From: Alphaproteobacteria bacterium
Lineage (GTDB): Bacteria; Pseudomonadota; Alphaproteobacteria; UBA828
Reading direction: 5' to 3'
Length of the DNA: 64,000 bases
Assembly (NCBI GenBank): GCA_022826345.1
Contig: JAJDVB010000085.1
Span: 19,256 to 83,255 of the forward strand
A program made the translations under genes and the position numbers. Shown piece by piece: positions 11,938 to 19,904 of this stretch. Under the pieces are notes generated by a model. It searched no databases. It had not been told where the DNA came from and was given only the letters and a program-made list of their open reading frames with translations. Position 1 is the first letter of the stretch. Each line of letters begins with the position of its first letter.

Positions 11938-13368
11938 TCATGGCCGGCGAGCGGCCGACGCGTCGGCGGCGAGGCGCCGCACGATCGGCCCCATTCGACT
12001 GCCGAGCGAGCCCTTGACCAGCACCACATCGCCGGCACGGATTTCCGCGTGCAGGATGTCGGTCAGGCTCTCGGACTCGGGCGCGTGAGCGCCGCGGCGG
12101 GCGGCGCCCAGGGCGCGGTGGAGATGGGCCATCAGCGGGCCTGCGGTGAAGACGAGGTCGATCCCGGCGGCTTCGAGATCGCCGGCGAGTTCGGCGTGCC
12201 AGCGCGGCCCCTCATCACCGAGCTCCAGCATGTCACCGAGGACCGCGATCCGCCGCCCGTCTGGGACGGACGGCGCTGTTTCGGCGAGCGTTTTGATCGC
12301 GGCGGAGACGGCCGCCGGGCTTGCGTTGTAGCTCTCGTCGATCAGCTCGTAGGCACCGCCCTGAATCGGAATGCTGTGGCGCACGCCCCGGCCCGCCACG
12401 GGCGCGACCGTGCGCAAGGTGCGGGCGGCCTGCTCGACTGACGCGCCGGCAGCCTGAACGCAGGCCAGCACCGCCACGCTGTTCAACGCCCAGTGCCGGC
12501 CCGAGAAGGCGATCTCGTAGTCGATCTCGTCCCCGTCAATCGCTGCGGTCACGCTGCCGCCGGCGGCAGCGGGCCGCCAGTCCAGGAGACGCGCATCGGC
12601 ATCCGCACTCTCGCCGAACGACACGATGCTTCCCGCGCCGGCGGTGCACGCCGCAGTGGCCAGCCGCTCGAAGTAGACGTTGTCCCGGTTCAACACTGCC
12701 GTGCCGCCGGGCTCGAGGCCCTCGAAGATCTCGGCCTTGGCGTCGGCGACGGCGTCGAGGCTGGGGAACGCCTCGGTATGGGCGGGCGCGATGGTGGTGA
12801 TCAGTGCGGTGTGCGGGCGGACCAGGCGCGAGAGCGGGGCGATCTCGCCCGCGTGGTTCATGCCCAGCTCGAACACACCGTAGGCGGCGCTCCGCGGCAG
12901 CCGGGCGAGGCTGAGGGGGGCGCCGATGTGGTTGTTCAGATTGCCCGCGCTCGCGAGCGTGGGGCCGCAACTTGCGAGAGCGCCGGCCAGCAGCTCCTTG
13001 GTTCCGGTCTTGCCCACGCTGCCGGTGATCGCGACGATGTGGGCCGCGCTCCGCTCCCGCGCACAGGCAGCCAGGGTGCGAAGCCCGTCGTAGGTATCCA
13101 CGACCAGCAGCAGCGGCGCACCCTTGGGGCGTGCCTCGGGCCGGCGGCTCACCATCGCCGCCGCTGCCGCACGCTCGAACGCCGCCTGCACGAAGTCGTG
13201 GCCGTCATGGTTGGGGCCGGCAAGGGCGACGAAGAGGTCGCCCGCCTCGACGCTGCGGCTGTCGATGGAAACGCCGGTCGCGCTCCAGGGCTCGGGCGCC
13301 TGCCCGCCGGTGGCGGCGGCAGCATCCGCCGAGGTCCACAGCGGGACGTTATGGAGGGGCCGGCTCAT
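11938..13368 (-). CDS. murF: UDP-MurNAc-tripeptide--D-alanyl-D-alanine ligase MurF
   Basis: MurF attaches the D-Ala-D-Ala dipeptide made by Ddl, completing the UDP-MurNAc-pentapeptide. The ATG at 13368 overlaps the murE stop (ATGA) and gives 476 residues beginning MSRPLHNVPLWTSADAA. The P-loop is AITGSVGKTGTKELL, a MurF form of the Mur ligase GxxGKT motif. Other motifs are NLNNHIGAPLSLARL, FELGMNHAGEI, NRDNVYFERL, and DESYNASPAAVSAAI, the MurF signature. A longer frame upstream lies inside murE and was not used. Confidence 0.96.
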   Translation of the reverse strand: MSRPLHNVPLWTSADAAAATGGQAPEPWSATGVSIDSRSVEAGDLFVALAGPNHDGHDFVQAAFERAAAAAMVSRRPEARPKGAPLLLVVDTYDGLRTLAACARERSAAHIVAITGSVGKTGTKELLAGALASCGPTLASAGNLNNHIGAPLSLARLPRSAAYGVFELGMNHAGEIAPLSRLVRPHTALITTIAPAHTEAFPSLDAVADAKAEIFEGLEPGGTAVLNRDNVYFERLATAACTAGAGSIVSFGESADADARLLDWRPAAAGGSVTAAIDGDEIDYEIAFSGRHWALNSVAVLACVQAAGASVEQAARTLRTVAPVAGRGVRHSIPIQGGAYELIDESYNASPAAVSAAIKTLAETAPSVPDGRRIAVLGDMLELGDEGPRWHAELAGDLEAAGIDLVFTAGPLMAHLHRALGAARRGAHAPESESLTDILHAEIRAGDVVLVKGSLGSRMGPIVRRLAADASAARRP

Positions 13369-14816
13369 GCCGCCCGCCCGCCGGCGATTCCGGCCACGGC
13401 GCATTGTGCGACGTCCACGTCGTCGAACGCGATGGCGCGCTCGCCCGCGATCTGCTCCCGTTCATGCCCCTTGCCGGCGATGAGCAAGCCGTCGTCCGCA
13501 CCAAGCCCTTCGATAGAAATACGGATTGCCTCGGCGCGGTCGCCGATCTCCTCGGCGCCAGGGCAGGCGTCGAGAACGGCCCGGCGGATCGAGGCCGGGT
13601 CCTCGCGGCGAGGGTTGTCGTCGGTGACGACGACCCGATCGGCGAGCCTTGCGGCGATCTCGCCCATCTCGCGCCGCTTGCCGACATCCCGCTCGCCGCC
13701 ACAGCCAAAGACGACGACCAGCGTGCCCGGAACAAGCGGACGCATGGCCTGCAAGGCGGCGACCAGCGCGTCCGGCGTGTGCGCGTAGTCTACGAAGACG
13801 GCGGCGCCAGCCGGATGGCCCGCGACCTGCTGCAGCCGGCCCGGCACGCCGTCCACGCCGTGGAGCGCCTGGATCGCGTCCGCCGCGTCCACGCCGGTCG
13901 CCAGCGCGAGGCCGAGAGCGGCCAGCGCGTTCAGGGCCTGGTATGCGCCGGGGAGCGGCAACGCGACCTCGTGCACCGTGCCGGCGATAGCGACGTTGAG
14001 GCGCTGCCCCGCCTCGGTGTCGTGCCGCGCCAGGAGTTGAATGTCCGCCTTGCCAGTGCCGAAGGTAAGCACCCTCTGGCCCCGCCCCCGGCAGCGCGCG
14101 GCGAGTCCCGCCACGCGCTCGTCGTCGGCGTTGAGCACGGCGGTGCCGTCTGCCGCCATGACCCGCTCGAAGAGGCCCGCCTTGGCGGCGAAGTAGGCGT
14201 CGGCATCGAGGTGGTAGTCCATGTGGTCGCGGGTGATGTTGGTGAACGCCGCTGCCGCGACGCGGACGCCATCCAGCCGGTACTGCGCGAGACCATGACT
14301 GGATGCTTCCAATGCCAGATGGTCGATGCCGTCTTCCGCGAGCTCGGCGAGCACGCGATGCAACGCAATTGGATCGGGCGTGGTGTGTTGAAGCGGGCGC
14401 CACGTGCCATCCGCGTTGACGCCGAGGGTGCCGAGGGAGGCGGCTTTGCGGCCCGAGGCCCGCCAGATCTGGCGGGTGAAGTCCGCCACGGAGGTCTTGC
14501 CGTTGGTGCCGGTGACGCAGACCACGACTTCCGGTTGAGGGCCGTAGTAACGAGACGCCGCGACCGCGAGCCGGAGACGCGGGTTGGGGTCAGTCACCAG
14601 AGCGATCCCCTGTGCGAGCGCCAGGTCGGTCCCCTCGGGCGCAAGCACGGCGGCCGCGCCGCGTGCCAAGGCATCGGGGATGAAGTCGACGCCGGTGGCG
14701 CGCGTGCCGGCAAGCGCAGCGAACAGGTAGCCGGGGCGCACGTCGCGCGAATCCGAGGCGAGGCCCGTGATCTCCACGTCTGCCGGCGCCTCGGGGATCA
14801 GGCTAGTAAGACGCAT
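13365..14816 (-). CDS. murE: UDP-MurNAc-L-Ala-D-Glu--2,6-diaminopimelate ligase MurE
   Basis: MurE adds the third stem-peptide residue. The ATG at 14816 gives 483 residues beginning MRLTSLIPEAP and overlaps the end of ftsI by 14 bases. Motifs are GLASDSRDVRPGYLFAAL, the P-loop VCVTGTNGKTSVADFTRQ, NITRDHMDYH, and VVTDDNPRREDPASIRRA. The DNPR motif in the C-terminal domain is the one linked to meso-diaminopimelate rather than L-lysine, so the wall is expected to be the DAP type. The stop overlaps the murF start. Confidence 0.97.
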   Translation of the reverse strand: MRLTSLIPEAPADVEITGLASDSRDVRPGYLFAALAGTRATGVDFIPDALARGAAAVLAPEGTDLALAQGIALVTDPNPRLRLAVAASRYYGPQPEVVVCVTGTNGKTSVADFTRQIWRASGRKAASLGTLGVNADGTWRPLQHTTPDPIALHRVLAELAEDGIDHLALEASSHGLAQYRLDGVRVAAAAFTNITRDHMDYHLDADAYFAAKAGLFERVMAADGTAVLNADDERVAGLAARCRGRGQRVLTFGTGKADIQLLARHDTEAGQRLNVAIAGTVHEVALPLPGAYQALNALAALGLALATGVDAADAIQALHGVDGVPGRLQQVAGHPAGAAVFVDYAHTPDALVAALQAMRPLVPGTLVVVFGCGGERDVGKRREMGEIAARLADRVVVTDDNPRREDPASIRRAVLDACPGAEEIGDRAEAIRISIEGLGADDGLLIAGKGHEREQIAGERAIAFDDVDVAQCAVAGIAGGRAA

Positions 14817-16542
14817 GACGTCCCCCGCCGTCCCACCGAGCGAACGCGGGCTCCTCTTCGGTCTCATCGGGCTCCACGATGGCCGGCACGCCGAGAAGCG
14901 GCGCGATGCGCTCGATGACGGCGCCGGCGACCGGCGCTGCGGTCCAGCCCGCCGTCGCGAAGCCGTAGGTCTCCTTGGTCCCCTTGGGCTCGTCCATCAT
15001 CGTGAGCACCGCGTAGCGGGGCCGGTCGATGGGAAACACGCCGACGAAGTTGGTGATCATGCTGTCGCGCTTGTACCTGCCGCCGATGGCCTTCTCGGCG
15101 GTGCCGGTCTTGCCCCCCACCAGGTAGCCGGGAACCGCGGCATTCTTGCCGGTGCCCTCGGCCACCACGGCGTAGAGCAGCATCCGCATGACCGCGGAGG
15201 TCTCCGCGCTGATGACACGCCGCTGTGCGAAGTGGGCGCCCGGCTCGCGCTTCAGCAGCGTCGGCGTCACCGCGATACCGCCGTTGACCAGCGCGGCGTA
15301 GTTCGCAAGCAGATGCAGCGGCGTCACCGCGAGCCCGTGGCCGTAGCTCACCGTCATCGTGGTGTGCTCGGACCAGCGCCGGGGCGCGAGGGGCCGGCCG
15401 CGCTCGGACGTTTCCAGGGGCATCCGCTCGAACATGCCGAGCGCGTCGAGGAAGGCCCGCTGGCGCTCCGCGCCCACCTCGACCCCCATCCGCGCCGCGC
15501 CGATGTTGGAGGAATGGATGAGTATCTCCGGCACCGTCAACCAGCGGTTCTCGGGATGGTGGTCGCGGATCAGATAGCGAGAGACCCTGATCGGCTCGGT
15601 GGCGTCGTAGCTGTCCTCGATCCCGGCGATGCCGAGGTCGAGAGCCGCGGCCACGGTGAAGGGCTTGAAGGTGGAGCCGAGCTCGTAAGTGCCCAGAGTG
15701 GCGCGGTTGAAGAGGGTCTCTGCCGGGCTGCGATCCGGTGCCTTGGGGTCGAACGACGGGAGGCTGACCAGGGCCAGCAGCTCGCCGGTCTCCACATCCA
15801 TCACCATACCGGCGGCGCCGAGCGCGCGATGGGCGGTCATCGTGTGCTGGAGCGCCTGGGCGAGAATGTGCTGGATCCGGATGTCGAGCGAGAGCGCAAG
15901 CGGGCCGCTGTGCGCTTCGGCACGTCGCCGCAGCTCCGCGTCGGCTGCCTTTTCGACGCCGGCGAGCCCGCGATTGTCCACGTCCGTGAACCCGACCGCG
16001 TGGGCGAAGAGGCGCCCTTGCGGATAGACGCGCTGCTCCTGGCGTTCCAGCCAGAGGCCGGGGATGCCGAGCCGGTTGATGGCGTGCGCCTGCTCGGGCG
16101 TGAGGTCGTGCCGCAAGAGGGCGCTCTTCTTGCCGGACGCGATGAGGGAGGCTGTGCGCTCCAGGTCGAGACCGGGGAACACGCGTCCGAGCGCGGTCAC
16201 GGCCTTCTCGCGATCGAAAATCTTGCCGGGCTCGACGTAGAGGGCATGCGTGGGCAGGTTCGACGCCAGGAGGACGCCATTGCGGTCCACGATGTCGGCC
16301 CGTGCCGCCGGATCGAACGCGCTCGCATCTCCGGCTGTGCTGATGTCAACGGGTGCGCCGATCACCGCCACGTCGAGGGTGCGAACCACCACAGCACCGA
16401 AGCAGAGCAGGAAGATCACGCCGGTCGCCAGGAGGCGGCCCCGTGCGCGCTCCAGCAGCGCGGGCTGCGCCTGCGCCGCCGCGCCGTCGTGGCGGAAGGT
16501 CGATCCGCGGCGCCACCAGCGCCGGATCGCGAGGTCCCTCAC
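14803..16542 (-). CDS. ftsI: Septal transpeptidase FtsI / PBP3
   Basis: FtsI is the class B penicillin-binding protein that cross-links septal peptidoglycan alongside FtsW. The GTG at 16542 overlaps the ftsL stop (GTGA) and follows a GAGGGAG-type site, giving 579 residues; the open frame upstream only overlaps ftsL. One transmembrane helix lies at about 37-56, the dimerisation domain begins near residue 82 (ARADIVDRNGVLLA), and the active-site motifs are STFK at about 290-293, SSN at about 344-346 and KTGT at about 478-481. All three catalytic motifs are intact. The gene overlaps murE by 14 bases. Confidence 0.95.
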   Translation of the reverse strand: MRDLAIRRWWRRGSTFRHDGAAAQAQPALLERARGRLLATGVIFLLCFGAVVVRTLDVAVIGAPVDISTAGDASAFDPAARADIVDRNGVLLASNLPTHALYVEPGKIFDREKAVTALGRVFPGLDLERTASLIASGKKSALLRHDLTPEQAHAINRLGIPGLWLERQEQRVYPQGRLFAHAVGFTDVDNRGLAGVEKAADAELRRRAEAHSGPLALSLDIRIQHILAQALQHTMTAHRALGAAGMVMDVETGELLALVSLPSFDPKAPDRSPAETLFNRATLGTYELGSTFKPFTVAAALDLGIAGIEDSYDATEPIRVSRYLIRDHHPENRWLTVPEILIHSSNIGAARMGVEVGAERQRAFLDALGMFERMPLETSERGRPLAPRRWSEHTTMTVSYGHGLAVTPLHLLANYAALVNGGIAVTPTLLKREPGAHFAQRRVISAETSAVMRMLLYAVVAEGTGKNAAVPGYLVGGKTGTAEKAIGGRYKRDSMITNFVGVFPIDRPRYAVLTMMDEPKGTKETYGFATAGWTAAPVAGAVIERIAPLLGVPAIVEPDETEEEPAFARWDGGGRHASY

Positions 16543-16856
16543 AGCTCCCTCTCGCCACCGATGGGCGTCACGAATGCGGAGGCCCCGGACGGACGTTGCG
16601 GCAGCCAACGGACCTGCGCAGGCGCCACCGGCTCAAGCGGAAGGTGGCGCTCGGCGAGCGCCGCGAGCCTGGAGGGGCGGGTGAGGTAGCTCCATTCGGA
16701 GCGGAGCACCCGGATCGCCTCGACGTGGCTCTGACGCTCGTGCTCGAGCGCCGCGAGCTCGCGCTCCAGCCCCCTCACCTCATGCTTCACGAGGAAGAGG
16801 GCGAGCATCGCGACGACGAACGCTGCGATCGATATGAGGACCAGGTGCCGCATCAT
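16539..16856 (-). CDS. ftsL: Cell division protein FtsL
   Basis: FtsL is a small bitopic divisome protein that pairs with FtsB and FtsQ. I chose the ATG at 16856, which overlaps the rsmH stop (ATGA) and gives 105 residues beginning MMRHLVLISIAAF. One transmembrane helix (about 3-22) is followed by a short coiled coil (GLERELAALEHERQSHVEAI) and the typical WSYLTRPSRLAALAERHLPLEP segment. Position between rsmH and ftsI supports the call, since FtsL is poorly conserved in sequence. Confidence 0.92.
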   Translation of the reverse strand: MMRHLVLISIAAFVVAMLALFLVKHEVRGLERELAALEHERQSHVEAIRVLRSEWSYLTRPSRLAALAERHLPLEPVAPAQVRWLPQRPSGASAFVTPIGGEREL

Positions 16857-17824
16857 GCGACGAGCCTCTCGTGCCACGGCGGCGCGCCGGTGCGCTCGGC
16901 CGCCCGCAGCCGTGCCGAGCGCGCCCGCGGGTTGGCCGAGACTTCGGCGCCGTCGGGCTTGCGCGCCCGGCGGGTCAGCAGCCTGAAGGTCGGATCGGGC
17001 GATTTCGTGGCAGCGGGCGGTTCGTGGCGATTGGGTTGCCGCCGCTCGCTGCGTTCGCGGAAGAAGCGCTTGACGGGCCGGTCTTCGAGCGAGTGGAACG
17101 CCACCACGATGGCACGCCCGCCGGGCCGAAGGAGCCGCTCGATCTGGCAGAGACCCCGTCCGATCTCTCCGATTTCGTCGTTCACGCGAAGCCTGAGCGC
17201 CTGAAAGGTGCGAGTAGCGTCGTCGATCCCACCATGCGACCGCCGCGCAACTGCGCGCCGGACGATCTCAGCGAGCTGGCCGGTGCTGGTAATCGGGCCT
17301 TCGGCCCTGGCGGCGACGATGGCCCGCGCAATGGCCCGCGCGCGCCGCTCCTCGCCGAAGTCCGCGATGATCGCGGCGAGACCGGACTCGGATTCGCCGT
17401 TGACCAGGTCGGCTGCCGTGGGCCCCGGATCGTCCCGGTCCATCCTCATATCGAGCGGCCCATCGAGACGGAACGAGAAGCCCCGCGCGCCGTCATCGAG
17501 CTGGCGCGAGGAGAGGCCGAGATCGAGGACGATCCCGTCCACCGCGTTCACCTGATGGGAAGCGAGAAGGGTCGCCATCTCGCCGAAGCGGCCGTGGACC
17601 AGGATCAGCCTGCCGCCGAACCGCTGCGAGAGGGCCTCGCCCGCGCGCAGGGCGTCGGCGTCGCGGTCGATCCCGTAGACCACGCAGGAAGCCGATTCCA
17701 GCAGGGCTTCGCTGTAGCCGCCGCCGCCGAAGGTGCCATCCACATAGACGCCGCCGTCCTGCGGCGCGAGCAGCGAGAGCATCGCCTCCTTCATCACCGG
17801 GACGTGGCCGGCCGAAACGCTCAT
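16853..17824 (-). CDS. rsmH: 16S rRNA (cytosine-1402-N4)-methyltransferase RsmH
   Basis: RsmH (formerly MraW) methylates N4 of C1402 in the 16S rRNA decoding centre. It has 323 residues starting MSVSAGHVPVMKEAMLSLLA. The SAM-binding segment is YVDGTFGGGGYSEALLE. Other family motifs are VDGIVLDLGLSSRQLDDGARGFSF (bisected by the substrate domain), a long helical inserted domain, and RPGGRAIVVAFHSLEDRPVKRFF with the conserved HSLEDR. It overlaps mraZ by 4 bases and ftsL by 4. Confidence 0.97.
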   Translation of the reverse strand: MSVSAGHVPVMKEAMLSLLAPQDGGVYVDGTFGGGGYSEALLESASCVVYGIDRDADALRAGEALSQRFGGRLILVHGRFGEMATLLASHQVNAVDGIVLDLGLSSRQLDDGARGFSFRLDGPLDMRMDRDDPGPTAADLVNGESESGLAAIIADFGEERRARAIARAIVAARAEGPITSTGQLAEIVRRAVARRSHGGIDDATRTFQALRLRVNDEIGEIGRGLCQIERLLRPGGRAIVVAFHSLEDRPVKRFFRERSERRQPNRHEPPAATKSPDPTFRLLTRRARKPDGAEVSANPRARSARLRAAERTGAPPWHERLVA

Positions 17825-18273
17825 TGGTCGCCTCCCGGTCCGGCGCCGCCATCGGGAGATTGCTCCTGCTCTCCGTCTTCGTCGGCATCGAAGGTCGCGG
17901 GGTCCCAGATCTGAAACTCGTGACCCATGCCGATGAACTTGGCGTGGGTAGTGATCCCGGCATGGGCGAGCAGCTCGGCCGGTAGCAACACGCGGCCGTC
18001 AGGATCCAGGGGGAGGCGTTGGACACCGGAAAAGAGCCTCATCCGCTTTCGGGTGGAATCGGTGTCGAAGGGATCGTCTGCCCGGTAGGTGTCGCTCCAC
18101 TGCCTGAGGACTTCTTCCTCACAGCCGGTCAGGGACTTGGTGCCATCGATCGAGGGGTAGACCGCAATTCCGTTGAAGGACTGCCGAGCGAGCTCGCTGC
18201 GGAAGGAGGCGGGGACGGAGACCCGTCCCTTCCGATCCACCTTGTTGACGAACGTATACGTAAACAGAGCCAC
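17821..18273 (-). CDS. mraZ: Transcriptional regulator MraZ
   Basis: MraZ is the DNA-binding repressor encoded first in dcw clusters; it has two tandem SpoVT/AbrB-like folds. The 150-residue protein shows both signature segments: NKVDRKGRVSVPASFRSEL (residues about 9-27) and PLDPDGRVLLPAELLAHAG (about 91-109). The C-terminus is an acidic tail. The gene leads the operon and its stop overlaps rsmH. A phased repeat 66-110 bases upstream is a likely operator (see that entry), consistent with autoregulation. Confidence 0.96.
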   Translation of the reverse strand: MALFTYTFVNKVDRKGRVSVPASFRSELARQSFNGIAVYPSIDGTKSLTGCEEEVLRQWSDTYRADDPFDTDSTRKRMRLFSGVQRLPLDPDGRVLLPAELLAHAGITTHAKFIGMGHEFQIWDPATFDADEDGEQEQSPDGGAGPGGDQ

Positions 18274-18338
18274 CGCGTTGCTCCTTGGGCCGTGCCCCGT
18301 TCGTCGTGCCTTCGCTCTAGACTGTTCCCGCTCTGATC

Positions 18339-18383
18339 TGGGACGTCATGGGATGGCATGGTACTCTATGGGAAAACATGGTT
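18339..18383 (+). promoter_or_regulatory. Candidate MraZ operator, five TGGKN boxes with 10-bp phasing
   Basis: Five 5-base boxes start exactly every 10 bases: TGGGA (18339), TGGGA (18349), TGGTA (18359), TGGGA (18369) and TGGTT (18379). MraZ of E. coli binds direct TGGGN repeats separated by 5-bp spacers, which is this spacing. The array lies 66-110 bases upstream of the mraZ start. The boxes read on the plus strand, opposite to mraZ transcription. The assignment is inference from spacing and location. Confidence 0.7.
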
Positions 18384-18530
18384 GCAAGACAAAAATTCAA
18401 GTGTTCAGGTGGACGTGCAAAAGCAGCGGCCCGACCATTCTGATCTCATCGGGAAGGAAGATCGGAGACGAAGGCTAAAGCGCCAGTTACCGGGAGAGAG
18501 GGGTCAAGTCTCAGCCGATTTCAACTGTTC

Positions 18531-18545
18531 GTTCTCTTTATGTTC
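18531..18545 (+). promoter_or_regulatory. Candidate alphaproteobacterial LexA box
   Basis: The sequence GTTCTCTTTATGTTC fits the alphaproteobacterial SOS box GTTC-N7-GTTC exactly. It lies in the AT-richer spacer between rnpB and mraZ, about 260 bases upstream of mraZ. Eight fixed bases would be expected about twice by chance in a 64-kb window on two strands, so position is the only added support. Confidence 0.3.
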
Positions 18546-18561
18546 TACTATCAGTACTGGA

Positions 18562-18586
18562 ATCGACTGCCAAGACAACAGTCGAT
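18562..18586. other. Perfect 8-bp inverted repeat in the dcw leader
   Basis: ATCGACTG (18562-18569) and CAGTCGAT (18579-18586) form a perfect 8-bp stem with a 9-base loop. It lies between the 3' end of rnpB and mraZ. No T-tract follows on either strand, so it is more likely an operator or RNA structure than a standard terminator. Confidence 0.4.
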
Positions 18587-18612
18587 GAAGGAATATCTAG
18601 TGTACTGGTATT

Positions 18613-18638
18613 CGGACCCCTCAACATATTGGGGTCCG
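18613..18638 (-). terminator. Hairpin just downstream of rnpB
   Basis: CGGACCCC and GGGGTCCG form a perfect 8-bp stem with a 10-base AT-rich loop, 12 bases beyond the likely 3' end of rnpB in its direction of transcription. It is followed by AATACCAG, not a T-run, so if it terminates rnpB it does so without a classic U-tract. Confidence 0.45.
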
Positions 18639-18649
18639 TGGAGAGAGAA

Positions 18650-19063
18650 ACGCCAGACGGCCTGTAAGCCGGGTTCTGTCGCGGGCCTCACAGCCCGCGC
18701 GATGGCCATTCATCTGGGACGCCCGTCACCGGGCGCCTCGCGCGACCGACCCGGGCAGCTGGCCCGGAAACCAACCTGGAAACGGTCTTGCGACCGCCCC
18801 CGCACCGCCCCTACTTGATCTTGCTCCCGGAGGGGTTTGCCATGCCGCCCCCGTTGCCGGAGGCGCGGTGCGCTCTTACCACACCCTTTCACCCTTGCTC
18901 GCCGGCCTCGCGGCGCCGGACGAGCGGTCTGCTCTCTGTGGCACTTTCCCTGGGGTCGCCCCCGCCGGGTGTTACCCGGCTCCGTGCTTCCGAGGAGCCC
19001 GGACTTTCCTCCGCCGCGCGCCTCGGGCGGCGACGGCGGCCATCCGGCCGTCTGGCCCGCCCT
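18650..19063 (-). ncRNA. rnpB: RNase P RNA (bacterial type A)
   Basis: This is the catalytic RNA of RNase P, which matures tRNA 5' ends. Read on the minus strand it shows the universally conserved blocks in order: GAGGAAAGTCCGGGCTCC (19011-18994), the CACAGAGAGCAGACCG segment, GGTAAGAGCGCACCG, and the 3' ACAGAACCCGGCTTACAGG block near 18660-18680. The ends are set by the P1 helix: GCCAGACGGCC (19056-19046) pairs perfectly over 11 bp with GGCCGTCTGGC near the 3' end (about 18662-18652). End positions are good to a few bases. It lies upstream of the dcw cluster in the same orientation. Confidence 0.95.
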
Positions 19064-19087
19064 GACTACGCCCCGGCGCAGACCCGG

Positions 19088-19864
19088 TCAAGCCCGGGCG
19101 CCGCCCCCGGCGAGCGCGCTCACCTGGGCGAGCACCGCCGCCGTGTCGCCGTCGATCACACCGTCAACGCGGGCCTGGCGGAAGTGCCGTTGAAAGGCGC
19201 GCACGACCACTGCGGTGGCCGCGCCGAAATCGCCGTCGGCCACGATGCCGTAGCCGACGTTACGCAGGCTCTCCTGCTGTTGTCGCACGGCAGCGCCCCG
19301 GTCGCCCTGACGCAACACCGGACCTTCCCGCGCGGGCGTCGTCGCATCCTCGGGCCAGAGGCCGATGCCCGCCTGGGCAAGACTTGCCCAGTCGAAGAGC
19401 TCGCCGGGGTCCTGCCGGCGTGTGGGCGCGATATCGGAATGCGCCACCACGTTGCGGGGGTCGATGGGGTGGCGCGCGACGATGGCGCGGGCGAGATCGA
19501 GCAAAGCATCAATCTGTGCCCGCGGGAACGGACGGTAGCCGTGCTCGTGGCCGGGATTGACCAGCTCGATACCGATTGAGACATCGTTCACCGAGCGCCG
19601 GCCGCGCCATTCGCTTTGGCCCGCGTGCCAAGCGCGGTTCTCCTCGGGCACCAGCCGCCAGAGGGTGCCGTCCTCGCCGACGCACCAGTGCGCGCTGACC
19701 TTGGCCCGAGCGTCCGTCATGCGTGCGAGCGCGGCCTCGGCCGAGACCATGCCGGTATAGTGCAGCACCAGCGTATCGACCGGGCCCGCGTCCGCTAGCC
19801 GCTCGTCCCAGTTGGGCGAAGGCCTGTCGACTACGGCACGCCCGGCGACACGCTCTTCGCTCAC
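19088..19864 (-). CDS. N-acetylmuramoyl-L-alanine amidase with peptidoglycan-binding domain
   Basis: This is a zinc amidase of the Amidase_2/AmpD-AmiD family that cleaves the bond between MurNAc and the stem peptide. It has 258 residues. The amidase domain (about 20-165) contains LVLHYTGM with the first zinc His, the region AWHAGQSEWRGR, SIGIELVNPG with the catalytic Glu, and VVAHSDIAPTRRQDPGE with the second zinc His and the Asp ligand. A C-terminal PG_binding_1 domain (about 185-245, LRQGDRGAAVRQQQ and DGDFGAATAVVVRAFQRHF) follows. No clear signal peptide is seen, so cytoplasmic recycling or non-classical export is open. It lies 24 bases upstream of rnpB and shares its strand. Confidence 0.9.
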   Translation of the reverse strand: MSEERVAGRAVVDRPSPNWDERLADAGPVDTLVLHYTGMVSAEAALARMTDARAKVSAHWCVGEDGTLWRLVPEENRAWHAGQSEWRGRRSVNDVSIGIELVNPGHEHGYRPFPRAQIDALLDLARAIVARHPIDPRNVVAHSDIAPTRRQDPGELFDWASLAQAGIGLWPEDATTPAREGPVLRQGDRGAAVRQQQESLRNVGYGIVADGDFGAATAVVVRAFQRHFRQARVDGVIDGDTAAVLAQVSALAGGGARA

Positions 19865-19904
19865 GCTCCGATCTCCCTCGCCGCGGCTTGCACCGGCTGT
19901 GGCG

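Larger units (their letters stand above)
18274..18649. other. Leader region between mraZ and rnpB, no gene seen
   Basis: These 376 bases are noticeably AT-richer than their surroundings and hold no convincing gene. They contain the MraZ-box array, the LexA-like motif and two hairpins (18562-18586 and 18613-18638). The dcw promoter must lie here, since every gene downstream is tightly packed, but I cannot assign -35 and -10 elements with confidence. Short open frames starting at 18358 and 18540 on the plus strand run into rnpB and look fortuitous. Confidence 0.6.

Noticed and set aside
18540..18818. Possible 92-residue protein starting in the mraZ-rnpB spacer
   Set aside because: About half of it runs antisense through conserved rnpB sequence, so codon content there is dictated by the RNA. 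The N-terminal part has no recognisable domain, although its position beside the LexA-like box was tempting for an SOS division inhibitor.
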